Shown here: in pieces, positions 1 through 7,656 of the stretch
Layout: every line of letters starts with the position of its first letter
Numbering within the stretch: position 1 is the stretch's first letter
Assembly (NCBI RefSeq): GCF_001866645.1
Contig: NZ_MLYP01000005.1
Coordinates: 1-46,288, forward strand
Source of the DNA: Streptomyces colonosanans
Lineage (GTDB): Bacteria; Actinomycetota; Actinomycetes; Streptomycetales; Streptomycetaceae
Direction: 5' to 3'
Length of the DNA stretch: 46,288 nt
Position numbers and translations under genes: made by a program
Notes under the pieces: model-generated
Database searches by the model: none
Seen by the model: only the letters and a program-made list of their open reading frames with translations
What the model was told of the DNA's origin: nothing

Positions 1-1053
1 GCGCTCTCCCAGCGGCAGTGCGTGCTTGGCTCTCGCTCCGCACTGCGCGCAGTCCATCGTGGTGTGCGCGGGGTGTACCAGGTGCACGGTGCGTCCGTGC
101 TTGCGGCCCATCTCGATCAGGGCCTGCTTGGTGGCGCCGATGGCGGCGTCGGCGGCCTTGCGCGCCATCGAGGTCCTGGCGAGGAACTTCGGCTTGAAGT
201 CCTCCACGGCCAGGGCGTCGTGGTCGGTCACGACGGACTTGGCCCACTTGCGGCCGGTGTCCTGGCGTCGGCGTGCGACCTTCTTGTGCAGTTTGGCGCG
301 CAGTCGTTTCGCTTCGCGGTAGCCCTTCGAGGCAGCCTGCCCCTTCTTCGGCTTGCGGCGGGCCATCATCCGGTCGTACCGGGTCAGCTTCTGCCTGGCC
401 TTCCCGCCGTGCCCGGCGTGCGGAAGGTCGTGGGTGTCGGAGGTGGTGGTGGCAGTGTCCTTCACGCCCCAGTCGATACCGATCACCGCGCCGGTCTGTG
501 GCAGCGGCTGAATCTCGGCGGGAACGACGAAGCTGGCGTACCAGTGGCCGACAGCGTCCCTGTACACGCGTACCGACGACGGGTCTGCAGGCAGCTTTCG
601 CGACCACACCACGGTCAGGGCGATCCCGCCCGCCAGGTGCAGACGGCCGTCCTTCAGACTAAAGCCGCGCCGGGTGTAGTTGAGGGTGGGCCTCGCCTCG
701 CGCTTCTTCTTGTGGCGAGGCATCCCGGCCCGGCGCGCCATGGGCAGCCGGTCTTCGATGTCCTTGTGCGCCTTGGCGCGGGACTTGCCGAAGTCGCGAA
801 TGATCTGCTGCTGCGGAACCGAGCTGCCCTCGCGCAGCCACGGGATCGCCTTGCGCGCCTGGGTCAGCATCCTGTCGAGCTGCGCCGGCCCGCACGTCCG
901 CCTGCCCCCGGTGGCCTTGTTGTGCAGGTGCACGGCCCTGGACTTGGACACGCACTCGTTCCACACCCAGCGGCACCGGTCCCACTCCGCCATCAGGACC
1001 CCGCGGGCAGCGGACGACACACGCAGCCGGAACGTGTACCGGGCATGCCCCAC
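1..1053 (-). CDS. tnpB: TnpB-type RNA-guided endonuclease / IS605-family OrfB, cut off at the window edge
   Basis: This is the IS200/IS605 accessory protein TnpB, a compact RNA-guided nuclease that keeps a transposon at its donor site. Read on the minus strand from a GTG at 1053, 351 codons are visible. The N-terminal part has the helical layout of OrfB. The RuvC-like core follows: GIDWGVKD with Asp194, then VEDF with Glu284. C335 and C338 of the zinc finger (DCAQC) come just before the window ends. The third catalytic Asp, the other zinc cysteines and the stop lie to the left, so the gene cannot be judged intact. No TnpA is visible, so it may be an IS1341-type solo element. The start is uncertain: no strong ribosome binding site is seen and a hexamer repeat lies immediately upstream. 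An overlapping frame on the plus strand is an antisense shadow. Confidence 0.9.
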   Translation of the reverse strand, partial: MGHARYTFRLRVSSAARGVLMAEWDRCRWVWNECVSKSRAVHLHNKATGGRRTCGPAQLDRMLTQARKAIPWLREGSSVPQQQIIRDFGKSRAKAHKDIEDRLPMARRAGMPRHKKKREARPTLNYTRRGFSLKDGRLHLAGGIALTVVWSRKLPADPSSVRVYRDAVGHWYASFVVPAEIQPLPQTGAVIGIDWGVKDTATTTSDTHDLPHAGHGGKARQKLTRYDRMMARRKPKKGQAASKGYREAKRLRAKLHKKVARRRQDTGRKWAKSVVTDHDALAVEDFKPKFLARTSMARKAADAAIGATKQALIEMGRKHGRTVHLVHPAHTTMDCAQCGARAKHALPLGER

Positions 1054-1065
1054 CCGTCGGCCCCC

Positions 1066-1113
1066 GCCACTGCCACTGCCACTGCCACTGCCACTGCCAC
1101 TGCCACTGCCACC
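1066..1113. repeat. Hexanucleotide tandem repeat (GCCACT)7 plus a variant copy
   Basis: Seven perfect copies of GCCACT run from 1066 to 1107, followed by a degenerate GCCACC. The tract begins 13 bases upstream of the proposed tnpB GTG. On the minus strand it is a run of TGGCAG/AGTGGC units. All frames stay open through it, giving Val-Ala or Trp-Gln dipeptide repeats, which are artefacts of the repeat. The number of units could change the distance between promoter and gene. Confidence 0.9.
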
Positions 1114-1247
1114 ACAACATCACCCCCGCGCTCATTCCGGTCACCCACCCCTGACCGGACGACCGTACGTGCGAGATCCGCACGCCCGCGCCCCCTCCCA
1201 CCACCATCACCCCCATCAACGAACCCAGGCACACGCGTTCGTCTTCA

Positions 1248-1359
1248 CCCGGCTCCGCCGGGCAGGCCACAGCGGCGCTCCGCGCCCGGAAAGCAGGACA
1301 CGGCGACGCTCCGCGTCGCTGTCACAAGATGCGATGCCCCCCCGGCGTGAACGCCGGGG
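1248..1359. other. Row of four hairpins, candidate transposon end or structured RNA
   Basis: Three hairpins share the same TCC loop closed by C-G: CCCGGC/GCCGGG (1248-1262), GGCGC/GCGCC in the segment around 1274-1286, and GCGACGC/GCGTCGC (1303-1319). A fourth, CCCCGGCGT-GA-ACGCCGGGG (1340-1359), is a perfect 9-bp stem. The last one, set between runs of C and a CCTCCTCGC tail, resembles the terminal hairpin seen at the ends of tnpB elements. It lies on the upstream side of the tnpB gene here, so it could be the left end of this element or the right end of a lost neighbour. The function is inferred, not shown. Confidence 0.5.
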
Positions 1360-1405
1360 CCTCCTCGCAAGAAACAGGTGAAGCCGACGTACTGGAGGAG
1401 GTCCG

Positions 1406-1504
1406 ATGACGGCAGTCGTTGCCAGTGCGGTGACCGCAGCGGTGCTGGTGTGCAGTTGCATGGTGGTCCTGCGACTGCGCAGGAGGCAGAGTCGGCGTGG
1501 TTAG
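1406..1504 (+). CDS. 32-residue putative single-pass membrane peptide
   Basis: An ATG at 1406 is preceded by a very strong ribosome binding site, GGAGGAGG, five bases upstream. The 32-residue product has a hydrophobic stretch (about residues 3-24: Ala/Val/Leu with two cysteines in VCSCM) followed by a basic tail (RLRRRQSRRG). The layout is that of a small inner-membrane peptide with the C terminus inside. It ends 46 bases before a strong bidirectional terminator. No family is recognised. The ribosome binding site and terminator are the main reasons to believe it is expressed. Confidence 0.5.
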   Translation: MTAVVASAVTAAVLVCSCMVVLRLRRRQSRRG

Positions 1505-1550
1505 CGTGACAGCCGGCCCCGAACGCGAGGACAAGCACACGAGTGGTGAG

Positions 1551-1594
1551 GAGGGTGCCGGTGCCGGGGTTGTCCGGTCGGCACCGGCACCCTC
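1551..1594. terminator. Bidirectional transcription terminator
   Basis: A perfect 16-bp inverted repeat (1551-1566 against 1579-1594, arm beginning GAGGGTGCCGG) with a 12-base loop. It lies between the plus-strand small peptide and the end of the minus-strand sigma factor gene, which converge here. There is no T-run, as is usual for actinobacterial hairpin terminators. Confidence 0.8.
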
Positions 1595-1604
1595 CCCGGA
1601 TCCC

Positions 1605-2216
1605 TCAGGCAGCCAGGACCGTGGTTCTCTCCGCCTTGTCCAGCAGGTCCATCAGGGTCGCGCGAGCTCGGGCCACGCGGGAGCGTACCGTGCCGATCGG
1701 GCAGTCGCTGACCTCGGCCGCCTCCGCATAGGGCAGGCCGAGCATCTGCGTGAGGATGAACGCCTCCCGCCGGTCATCGGGCAGCGAAGCCAGCAGATCC
1801 AGCAGGGCGACGCCGTCGTCGAAGCCGGGCAGGTCGCACGGCTGGGCCAGCTCGACGGCCAGCTGCCAGTCCGGTACGTCCGACAGACGCGGCCGGGCGG
1901 CGGAGTACCGGTGGCTGTCGATCACCGCACGGCGGGCGATGGACAGCAGCCAGGCCCTGGCCGAGGAACGCCCCTCGAACCGGTGCAGGCTGCCGAGCGC
2001 CCGCAGGAACGTGTCCTGTGCCAGATCGTCCACGGCCTGGGGGTCGCCGCAGAGATGGGCGACATAGCGCTGGACGTCCCGGTGCAGGGCGCCCACGAAC
2101 TGCTCGACCGCGTCCGCGTCACCGCCTCGGGCGGCGAGCGCCCAAGCGGTGATCGATTCGTCGAGTGCTGCCGTGTCGCTCTTGGCGCGCGACGCGGGCA
2201 GGTCAGAGGTAATCAC
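1605..2216 (-). CDS. ECF-family RNA polymerase sigma factor
   Basis: A 203-residue extracytoplasmic-function sigma factor. Region 2 is visible at about residues 45-110 (AVDDLAQDTFLRAL and FEGRSSARAWLLSIARRAVID, the -10 recognition part). Region 4 is near residues 140-190 (LPDDRREAFILTQMLGLPYAEAA and IGTVRSRVARARATL, the -35 recognition helix). The GTG start at 2216 is chosen because AGAAGGA stands seven bases upstream and homology begins just after it; a longer open frame reaches 2435 but adds low-quality sequence. No anti-sigma gene adjoins it. The nearest gene upstream on the same strand encodes a Met/His-rich membrane protein, suggesting a metal-stress role. By layout it may belong to the SigC-like group; that assignment is a guess. 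Confidence 0.85.
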   Translation of the reverse strand: MITSDLPASRAKSDTAALDESITAWALAARGGDADAVEQFVGALHRDVQRYVAHLCGDPQAVDDLAQDTFLRALGSLHRFEGRSSARAWLLSIARRAVIDSHRYSAARPRLSDVPDWQLAVELAQPCDLPGFDDGVALLDLLASLPDDRREAFILTQMLGLPYAEAAEVSDCPIGTVRSRVARARATLMDLLDKAERTTVLAA

Positions 2217-2524
2217 CTGGTGTCCTTCTCGGGTCAACCGTGATCCGGACCACTGGCCCGCAAGAGCGCGCGGTCCGGTGAGGTGGGGAGACGGCCCTTC
2301 GTCGCTGTGACGCCAGAGCCCCGGCAGGGACGTTCGCCCTTCAAGAAGCAGCGTCGTGGGGGCACCACCCGCGCTGGGGTCCCCGGCCCGGGCGATACCG
2401 AGCGTGGGGAGCAGCCGAGCGTGGGAGAGGTGCACCGGGCGCCGCTACGCAGCGAACGTTGCCTGTTGAGGCACTCGGCGGTGCGGTCGTACGGCCGTGG
2501 CCCGAGGCGCAGACGAGCAGCCTC
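2217..2524. other. Gap between the sigma factor gene and the upstream membrane protein gene
   Basis: About 310 bases with no convincing gene. Open frames on both strands lack ribosome binding sites and recognisable motifs. The stretch probably carries the sigma factor promoter, but no clear -35/-10 pair was picked out. Confidence 0.4.
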
Positions 2525-2559
2525 GGGAAACCAGCTGTCTTCAGACGACAGCCGTTCCC
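2525..2559 (-). terminator. Probable terminator hairpin overlapping a stop codon
   Basis: GCTGTC (2534-2539) pairs with GACAGC (2547-2552) and is flanked by GGGAA (2525-2529) and TTCCC (2555-2559). The stop codon of the Met/His-rich membrane protein (2541-2543) sits in the loop. If real, this separates the membrane protein transcript from the sigma factor gene downstream. Confidence 0.45.
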
Positions 2560-3218
2560 ACGGGCGGACCCCGAGAAGTGATCGTGTGGACGAGAAGCAG
2601 GAGACGCGGCGCACGGTCCGAGCGGCGGCGCCGGATGTGGACCCGCGGGCGGTCCGGGGTGATGGGCAGAGCGAGCAGCAACCGCAGCGGCGCCGCCAGC
2701 CATCCGGCCACCGCCCGCAGGATCCGGAAGGCGGCCTGCTCGCCGTACGCCAGCCACAGGCCGCACAGCAGCGCGGCAAGAAGGTGGGCGGCGAGCATGC
2801 CGAACGACGAAGAGCCGCCGTCCATGGAGTAACCCATGTCGTCCATATGACTATGGCTCATGTGGCTCATACCCATGTGCCCCATGTCCATGGAGCCCCT
2901 CTGCATCGAGCCCATGTCCATGTGGTTGATGCTGCTCATGCCCATGGAGGCCGAACCGCCGGACGCCGACTGGGCGTATGAGAACGCCTCGTGCAGCACC
3001 GTCTGGGCAGCGACCACGACCGTCACGATCAAGGGCAGTCCGCGCTCGCGCCCCGCCAGACACCAGCCCGCGGCACCGGTCACGGCCACGCCTGCGGCCA
3101 ACGCCCACACGGGCACGTCGTTCCCGGACATCAGGACGTGGCCCAGGGCGGCGAGCAGCACGCATACGGCCGCGAACACCGCGGCCCGTATCGTGCGAGC
3201 ACACCACCCTGCTGTCAT
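2541..3218 (-). CDS. Met/His-rich multi-pass membrane protein, possible copper-handling protein
   Basis: The 225-residue product has hydrophobic segments near residues 10-30, 36-55 and 60-82, a Met/His/Ser-rich loop (about 88-132, with repeats such as MDMGHMGM and HMSHSHM), then segments near 138-160 and 165-185. Met and His clusters of this kind bind Cu(I)/Cu(II) in CopA-, CopC- and CopK-like proteins. The role as a copper sensor, store or transporter is inferred. The ATG at 3218 has GAGGATGAGG upstream and overlaps the stop of the preceding small gene by ATGA, so the two are translationally coupled. The Arg/Pro-rich C terminus after about residue 190 is unlike the rest and may be poorly conserved. 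Confidence 0.7.
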   Translation of the reverse strand: MTAGWCARTIRAAVFAAVCVLLAALGHVLMSGNDVPVWALAAGVAVTGAAGWCLAGRERGLPLIVTVVVAAQTVLHEAFSYAQSASGGSASMGMSSINHMDMGSMQRGSMDMGHMGMSHMSHSHMDDMGYSMDGGSSSFGMLAAHLLAALLCGLWLAYGEQAAFRILRAVAGWLAAPLRLLLALPITPDRPRVHIRRRRSDRAPRLLLLVHTITSRGPPVGTAVV

Positions 3219-3445
3219 GGCGCCTCATCCTCGCATTCCCGACTTCCGTGGTCATGCGCGGGTACGGAGAACCACGCTCGAGGGGCCCCCACGATCACGT
3301 CCACGCCGTGCCACGACATGGACAGCTCACCGTCGGCAGGGATGGTGCCGAATTCACACCGGGCGTACGTGGTGTTGGCCCGGGCCGGCGAGTGCTTCGA
3401 CCCCCGCTCGACCGCGCTGGAGGAGGACTGCCTGGACTCTTCCAT
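3215..3445 (-). CDS. Small conserved-looking hypothetical protein coupled to the Met/His-rich protein
   Basis: A 76-residue frame from an ATG at 3445, with GGAG nine bases upstream. A GTG at 3460 would add five residues. It stops at 3215, overlapping the next ATG by four bases. The product is Ser-rich at the N terminus and then reads like a small soluble fold (YARCEFGTIPADGELSMSW, VDVIVGAPRAWF). The C terminus has acidic and His/Cys residues (HDHGSRECEDE), which could suit metal binding. No family is recognised. The four-base overlap is the best evidence for the gene. Confidence 0.5.
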   Translation of the reverse strand: MEESRQSSSSAVERGSKHSPARANTTYARCEFGTIPADGELSMSWHGVDVIVGAPRAWFSVPAHDHGSRECEDEAP

Positions 3446-3584
3446 CGGCCGCGTCTCCACATCACGTCGTACGGCACAGGTCGAATGAGCCGTACAGCTT
3501 CAGGAGTCGGGGCGAGTGGTGGCCGGGTTCCGGAGCAACGATATGGCGAGCGTCACAGTGCGGTCCGGGCGAGCCTCGATGACC

Positions 3585-4187
3585 TCATGTGAGATGCCTG
3601 GACGAGCCGCCGCCCGCTGAGCCGATCCATCCGGTTCGGGCAGGTATGAGGGGCGCGGGCCCGAACCGGGGTTGACCGGCGGCAGCAGACGCGGCGGTGG
3701 TGGGCCCACCCGAACCTACGGGGTTGACGGCCCGGACGAAGGCTGTGTCGGTCGCCCTGTCCAGGTAGCACTGGCCGCCGTCGAACCTGCTCAGTACCTC
3801 TTCGTCGAAGGCGTCGCTGTGCTCCCACTTCGCGCCTGCCGGCAGGACGTCGGACAGCCCCTTCTCGAACCAGGAGAGGTTGCCGACGCCCGTATCCACC
3901 ACGTCGAAGCCCCCGTCGGCGACCAACGCGGCCACCTTGGCCGGCTTCAGCCGAAGGACGGCTGTGACAGCGAAGTCGGACGAGGGGAGCAAGGAGCGCC
4001 CATCAGCCTCGCCGTCACGACTCGTCGCCCAGTGCACCTCCATCAGCGGGCCCAGTGCCGGGAAGTACTTCGCCACCGCTTCCTTGTCGGTGTGGTTCTT
4101 CCGGCGGCTCGTATCGGCTGCCGTCCAGAAGCCCACGCCGCCGAGCACTGCGCCCACGCCCAGCACAAGCACGATCCGCCGCTTCAT
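3585..4187 (-). CDS. Membrane-anchored protein of unknown function
   Basis: The start is the ATG at 4187, with GGGGAGG upstream; longer frames to 4544 run into the divergent gene and are rejected. The 200-residue product begins with MKRR and a hydrophobic segment (residues 5-24), an N-terminal anchor or uncleaved signal. An extracytoplasmic domain follows (EAVAKYFPALGP, SSDFAVTAVLRLKP, GGQCYLDRATDTAFV). After about residue 157 the sequence becomes Gly/Ala/Pro-rich and looks unstructured, possibly because an original stop was lost. No enzyme motif is visible. It is divergent from the gene at 4288, with 100 bases between them. Confidence 0.7.
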   Translation of the reverse strand: MKRRIVLVLGVGAVLGGVGFWTAADTSRRKNHTDKEAVAKYFPALGPLMEVHWATSRDGEADGRSLLPSSDFAVTAVLRLKPAKVAALVADGGFDVVDTGVGNLSWFEKGLSDVLPAGAKWEHSDAFDEEVLSRFDGGQCYLDRATDTAFVRAVNPVGSGGPTTAASAAAGQPRFGPAPLIPARTGWIGSAGGGSSRHLT

Positions 4188-4287
4188 CCGGACATCCTCC
4201 CCAGTGCCCCGCAACCGCTCAGTGATCGTCCCGCCGTACGCTGCACACACTAGTGCGGAAGTGGCGTACGGGTGAGCGGAGGAACGG

Positions 4288-5433
4288 GTGGGGAACTGGG
4301 CGGGGCGGCACCGTGGGTGGCTGTGGGGTGCGGCCTGTGCGTTGGCCGTGCTGGTCATAGCCGGGTTCTCGGTCCGGGCGCCGGTGAAGGACTGGTGGCT
4401 GGCGCGTGAGGCGTGCGGGGGCAAGCTGCCCCGCGGCGATCTGAAGACGGTACGGGCCACGGACACGCGGCTCGGGTCGCAGCGTGAGTCCTTCGACAAG
4501 GTCCTTGGCCAGTACCACTGCGTGCTGAAGACCGACAAGGACAAGGTCGTGGTCGCCGTCGACGCCTATCTGGGCGGCCCGGACCGGGACGAGAAGATGT
4601 CGTACATCGGCAGTTCCTATCCTCCGCACGCCGTGCTGCCGGGCGGGCTGCCCGGCTTCGAGGACGAGAACAGCCTGGTCTACCTCATGCCCGAGTGCCC
4701 GCGCGGCGGCAAGGGACCTTCCGAGGAACACCGCAGACTGCTGGTGGGCACCTGGACGTACTTCGCGGAGAGCCGCGAGCAGAAGGCGGCCATGCTGCGG
4801 CTCGCGGTGCGCATGACGAACGAGGTGACCAAGAAGCTCGGCTGCGGTGGCGAGCCACTGCCCGCGCCGAAGGACGGGGCAGTACCGGACACAGGCACGT
4901 ATGTGCCCCGCGCGGAAGCGAAGGGCACCGCCTGCGGCGCTCTCGCCACCACCCGCGTCCCGGCGGAGGGGCGGGATGGGGAGGTCCGCATCGCCATCGC
5001 CGACGGCGGGGTCGTCGGACGGTGCACCTTGTTCACGCCGAACGAGGTCGGCGACGACGCGTACCAAACGGGTGTGAGAGCGGGCGCACAGCTTGTCGAA
5101 CTCACCAGTTGGCGTGGGAACTGGGGCACGTCCATGCGCGAGATGAGCTCAGGACCCGACCCGTTGCCGATGGGAGAAGGCGCCGCCTGGCGGCCCGCGC
5201 TGACCGAGAACAGGGCGTGGGCCGTCGCCAAGTGCGACGGCGAGAATGCCGGCTTCGCCGCGCACTGGGGCGACGACTACCCCTACCGGGCAGCAGGCGA
5301 GAAGTCCGCGCCTCCGACGGCGGCCGAGCGGTATGAGCGGCGCGTGTTGTTGCGTGAGTACGTAGCCGCGCTCGCGAAGGACCAAGTGCGGCGCGGGAAC
5401 TGCACGGGGCTGCAACTGCCGACAAACCCGTGA
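4288..5433 (+). CDS. Membrane-anchored protein with a duplicated four-cysteine domain
   Basis: The 381-residue product starts at GTG 4288 (GGAGG upstream) and has an N-terminal membrane anchor (about residues 10-29). The outer part is two copies of one domain. The first runs about residues 40-195 and the second about 213-378. Each shows four cysteines in the same order: ACGG, YHC, PEC and LGCGGEPLP in the first; ACGA, GRC, AKC and NCTGLQLP in the second. Each copy has a helix rich in Arg/Ala just before its last cysteine. Disulphide-stabilised external domains are likely. The family is found in Streptomyces as hypothetical membrane proteins, to my knowledge without a function. It is divergent from the gene ending at 3585. 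Confidence 0.75.
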   Translation: MGNWAGRHRGWLWGAACALAVLVIAGFSVRAPVKDWWLAREACGGKLPRGDLKTVRATDTRLGSQRESFDKVLGQYHCVLKTDKDKVVVAVDAYLGGPDRDEKMSYIGSSYPPHAVLPGGLPGFEDENSLVYLMPECPRGGKGPSEEHRRLLVGTWTYFAESREQKAAMLRLAVRMTNEVTKKLGCGGEPLPAPKDGAVPDTGTYVPRAEAKGTACGALATTRVPAEGRDGEVRIAIADGGVVGRCTLFTPNEVGDDAYQTGVRAGAQLVELTSWRGNWGTSMREMSSGPDPLPMGEGAAWRPALTENRAWAVAKCDGENAGFAAHWGDDYPYRAAGEKSAPPTAAERYERRVLLREYVAALAKDQVRRGNCTGLQLPTNP

Positions 5434-5485
5434 GGCGCCGCCCAGCCACACCGTACGCACATGGCTCGCCGTCCTCGAAAGCGGA

Positions 5486-5525
5486 CCGCCGGGCCTTCCG
5501 ACCGGCGTCAAAAGGCCCGTGGCGG
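5486..5525. terminator. Bidirectional terminator between converging genes
   Basis: CGGGCCTT (5490-5497) pairs with AAGGCCCG (5512-5519) across a 14-base loop. The stem continues with CCGCC (5486-5490) against GGCGG (5521-5525) past one bulged base. It lies between the plus-strand membrane protein and the end of the minus-strand mmpL gene. Confidence 0.65.
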
Positions 5526-5530
5526 AAGGT

Positions 5531-7642
5531 TCACATGCCCCTGAGAGCGGGTTCGAGACCGGGCTCGGCCACCGGCGGCGGGGAATCGTCGTGCCGCCTG
5601 AACAATGTGCTGGGCCACCACATCCATCGCCCCACGTCCAGGGTCAGCGCGGTGACCAGCACGGAGCGGACGATCATAGTGTCCAGCAGTACGCCGAACG
5701 CCACCGCGAACCCGAGCTCGGCCGCGAAGACCAGCGGCAGCGAGGCCATCGCCGCGAAGGTACCGGCCAGCACCAGACCCGCTGAGGTGATCACGCCCCC
5801 GGTGGTGGACAGCCCTGTCAGCGCGCCGCGCCGGGTGCCGTACAGCAGTGCCACTTCGCGCACCCGGGTGACCAGGAAGATGTTGTAGTCGATGCCCAGG
5901 GCGACCAGGAACACGAACGTCAGGAGCGGGAAGGAGGCGTCCGCCCCGGCGAAGTGGAACACGTGGTTGAACATCAGGCTGCTCACGCCGAGAGCCGCTC
6001 CGAACGACAGCACCACCGTCGCCATGAGCAGCAGCGGGGCGACAATCGCCCGCAGCAGCAGCGCGAGGATGAGGAACACGACGGCCAGCACGAAGGGGAT
6101 GATCACCTTGGAGTCGCGGGTGGCCGCATCCTGCGTGTCGACGTTGATCGCCGTGTTGCCGCCGACTTGGGCATCCGCACCCTCGATCTCGTGGACCGCG
6201 GTTCTGGCCTGCGCGACGGTGTGCATCGCGGCCGTGCTGCTGGGATCGTCCTTGAGCTCCCCGAGCATGATGGCTTCGCCGTCCTTGATCACCGGCGTCG
6301 AAACGTCGGCGACTCCCGGGACGCCGGACAGCGCGGTCTTCACCCGCTCCGCCGAGGCGGCCTTGGTCACGACGTAGAGGGGGTCACCCGCCCCGGCGGG
6401 GAAGTGCTGGGACTGGATCTCCTCGCCGACGGCCATCTGCGGCTTGTCGGTGAACTGGTCCTTGTTGGAGAGCCCGTCGGCCTTGAGCCCGAACACCCCG
6501 ATCGCCATGGCCCCGAGAGCGAGCGCGGTGACGATCCACACGGTCCGCGGACCGCCGGAGACGGCGGTGCCGACCCGGGTCCAGAAGTCCTCCTTGGTCG
6601 CCCCGGCCGATCCGTACGACGGCTTCGCCGGCCAGAAGATCCAGCGGTCGCAGATGACCAGCAAGGCCGGCATCAGGGTGACCATGGCGAGCAGCCCGAC
6701 GAGGATGCCGATGGCACAGGCCGGCCCGAGCCCCTTGGTGGAGTTGAGGGTGGCCAGCGTCAGCAGCATCAGGCTGACCGCGACGGTCGCGGCGCTGGCG
6801 ATGATCGCGGGACCGGAGCGGTGCAGGGCCTCCGCCATCGCTTCGTGCCGGTCCTCATGCCGCCGCAACTCCTCTCGATACCGCGAGATGAGCAGGAGGG
6901 CGTAGTCGGTGGCAGCACCGAACACGAGCACGGTGAGGATGAAGCTTGTCTGCTTGTTGACGGTGAGTCCGGCGTTCTTCGCCAGCAGGTAGATCACCGC
7001 TTCCGACGTGACCAGGGCGACGCCCGCGGTCAGCAGTGGCAGCAGTGGCAACAACGGGCTGCGATAGGTGAACAGCAGGATCACGACGACCACCACCGCG
7101 GTGATCGTCGTCAGGCCGCCTCCTCCGCTGAAGGCCTTGATCGAGTCGGACGCGTAACCAGCCGGTCCGGTGACATGGAGCCCGAGACCATGGGCGTTCT
7201 CTTCGCCGACCTTGCGCATCGCGTCGACGACCTTGCCGATCCCCTCCCAGCCCGTCTTGTCCTTGTGAACCTGGACCAGGGTCTGGATGGCCTTGCCGTC
7301 CTGGGCCTTCAACGGGCCCTGCGGCTGCCCCACGACGTTGGTGATGCCCTTGAAGGCTTCGGCGTCGGCTCGAGCCTTGGCCATGTCGGCAGGGGTGATG
7401 CCGTCGGGCCGGTCGTAGACGACTATCGCGGGCAGAGTGTCGGCGGGCTGGAACTTCTCGGCTCGGTCGACGACCGTGGTCGACTCCGCGTTACCGGGCA
7501 ACCAGGCCGAATTGTCGTTCTCTTCAACGTCGCCGAGCTTGCCGGCCAGCATGAGGGCCGGAATCAGCAGGGCCACCCAGAGGGCGAGGATGACCCACTT
7601 CGCGACCCTGCCACTGGGCAAGGACGCCACTTTTCGCACCAT
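5531..7642 (-). CDS. MmpL-family RND transporter
   Basis: A 703-residue proton-driven exporter of the MMPL branch of the RND superfamily, which moves lipids, glycolipids or hydrophobic drugs across the membrane. The start is the ATG at 7642 with AGGAA upstream. One N-terminal helix (about residues 12-35) and a large external domain are followed by a block of helices (about 180-370). A second external domain and second helix block (about 520-690) repeat the pattern. Typical motifs include FGAATDYALLLISRYREEL and the second-half counterpart ALGIDYNIFLVTRVRE, carrying the Asp-Tyr pairs used in proton relay. It begins 14 bases after the stop of the SigJ-type sigma factor, so the two should form one transcript. 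The substrate is unknown. Confidence 0.92.
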   Translation of the reverse strand: MVRKVASLPSGRVAKWVILALWVALLIPALMLAGKLGDVEENDNSAWLPGNAESTTVVDRAEKFQPADTLPAIVVYDRPDGITPADMAKARADAEAFKGITNVVGQPQGPLKAQDGKAIQTLVQVHKDKTGWEGIGKVVDAMRKVGEENAHGLGLHVTGPAGYASDSIKAFSGGGGLTTITAVVVVVILLFTYRSPLLPLLPLLTAGVALVTSEAVIYLLAKNAGLTVNKQTSFILTVLVFGAATDYALLLISRYREELRRHEDRHEAMAEALHRSGPAIIASAATVAVSLMLLTLATLNSTKGLGPACAIGILVGLLAMVTLMPALLVICDRWIFWPAKPSYGSAGATKEDFWTRVGTAVSGGPRTVWIVTALALGAMAIGVFGLKADGLSNKDQFTDKPQMAVGEEIQSQHFPAGAGDPLYVVTKAASAERVKTALSGVPGVADVSTPVIKDGEAIMLGELKDDPSSTAAMHTVAQARTAVHEIEGADAQVGGNTAINVDTQDAATRDSKVIIPFVLAVVFLILALLLRAIVAPLLLMATVVLSFGAALGVSSLMFNHVFHFAGADASFPLLTFVFLVALGIDYNIFLVTRVREVALLYGTRRGALTGLSTTGGVITSAGLVLAGTFAAMASLPLVFAAELGFAVAFGVLLDTMIVRSVLVTALTLDVGRWMWWPSTLFRRHDDSPPPVAEPGLEPALRGM

Positions 7643-7656
7643 GTGGATTCCTGAGT

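Noticed and set aside
22..1350. Long plus-strand open frame over the tnpB gene
   Set aside because: Antisense to a clear TnpB; no domain or ribosome binding site. The GC bias opens such frames.
2860..3582. Plus-strand frame rich in Met, Pro and His
   Set aside because: It is the complement of the Met/His-rich membrane protein; CAT/ATG codons are reverse complements, which creates the illusion.
5954..7654. Plus-strand frame of 566 codons opposite mmpL
   Set aside because: Extremely rich in Arg, Gly and Asp without hydrophobic core; a shadow of the transporter.
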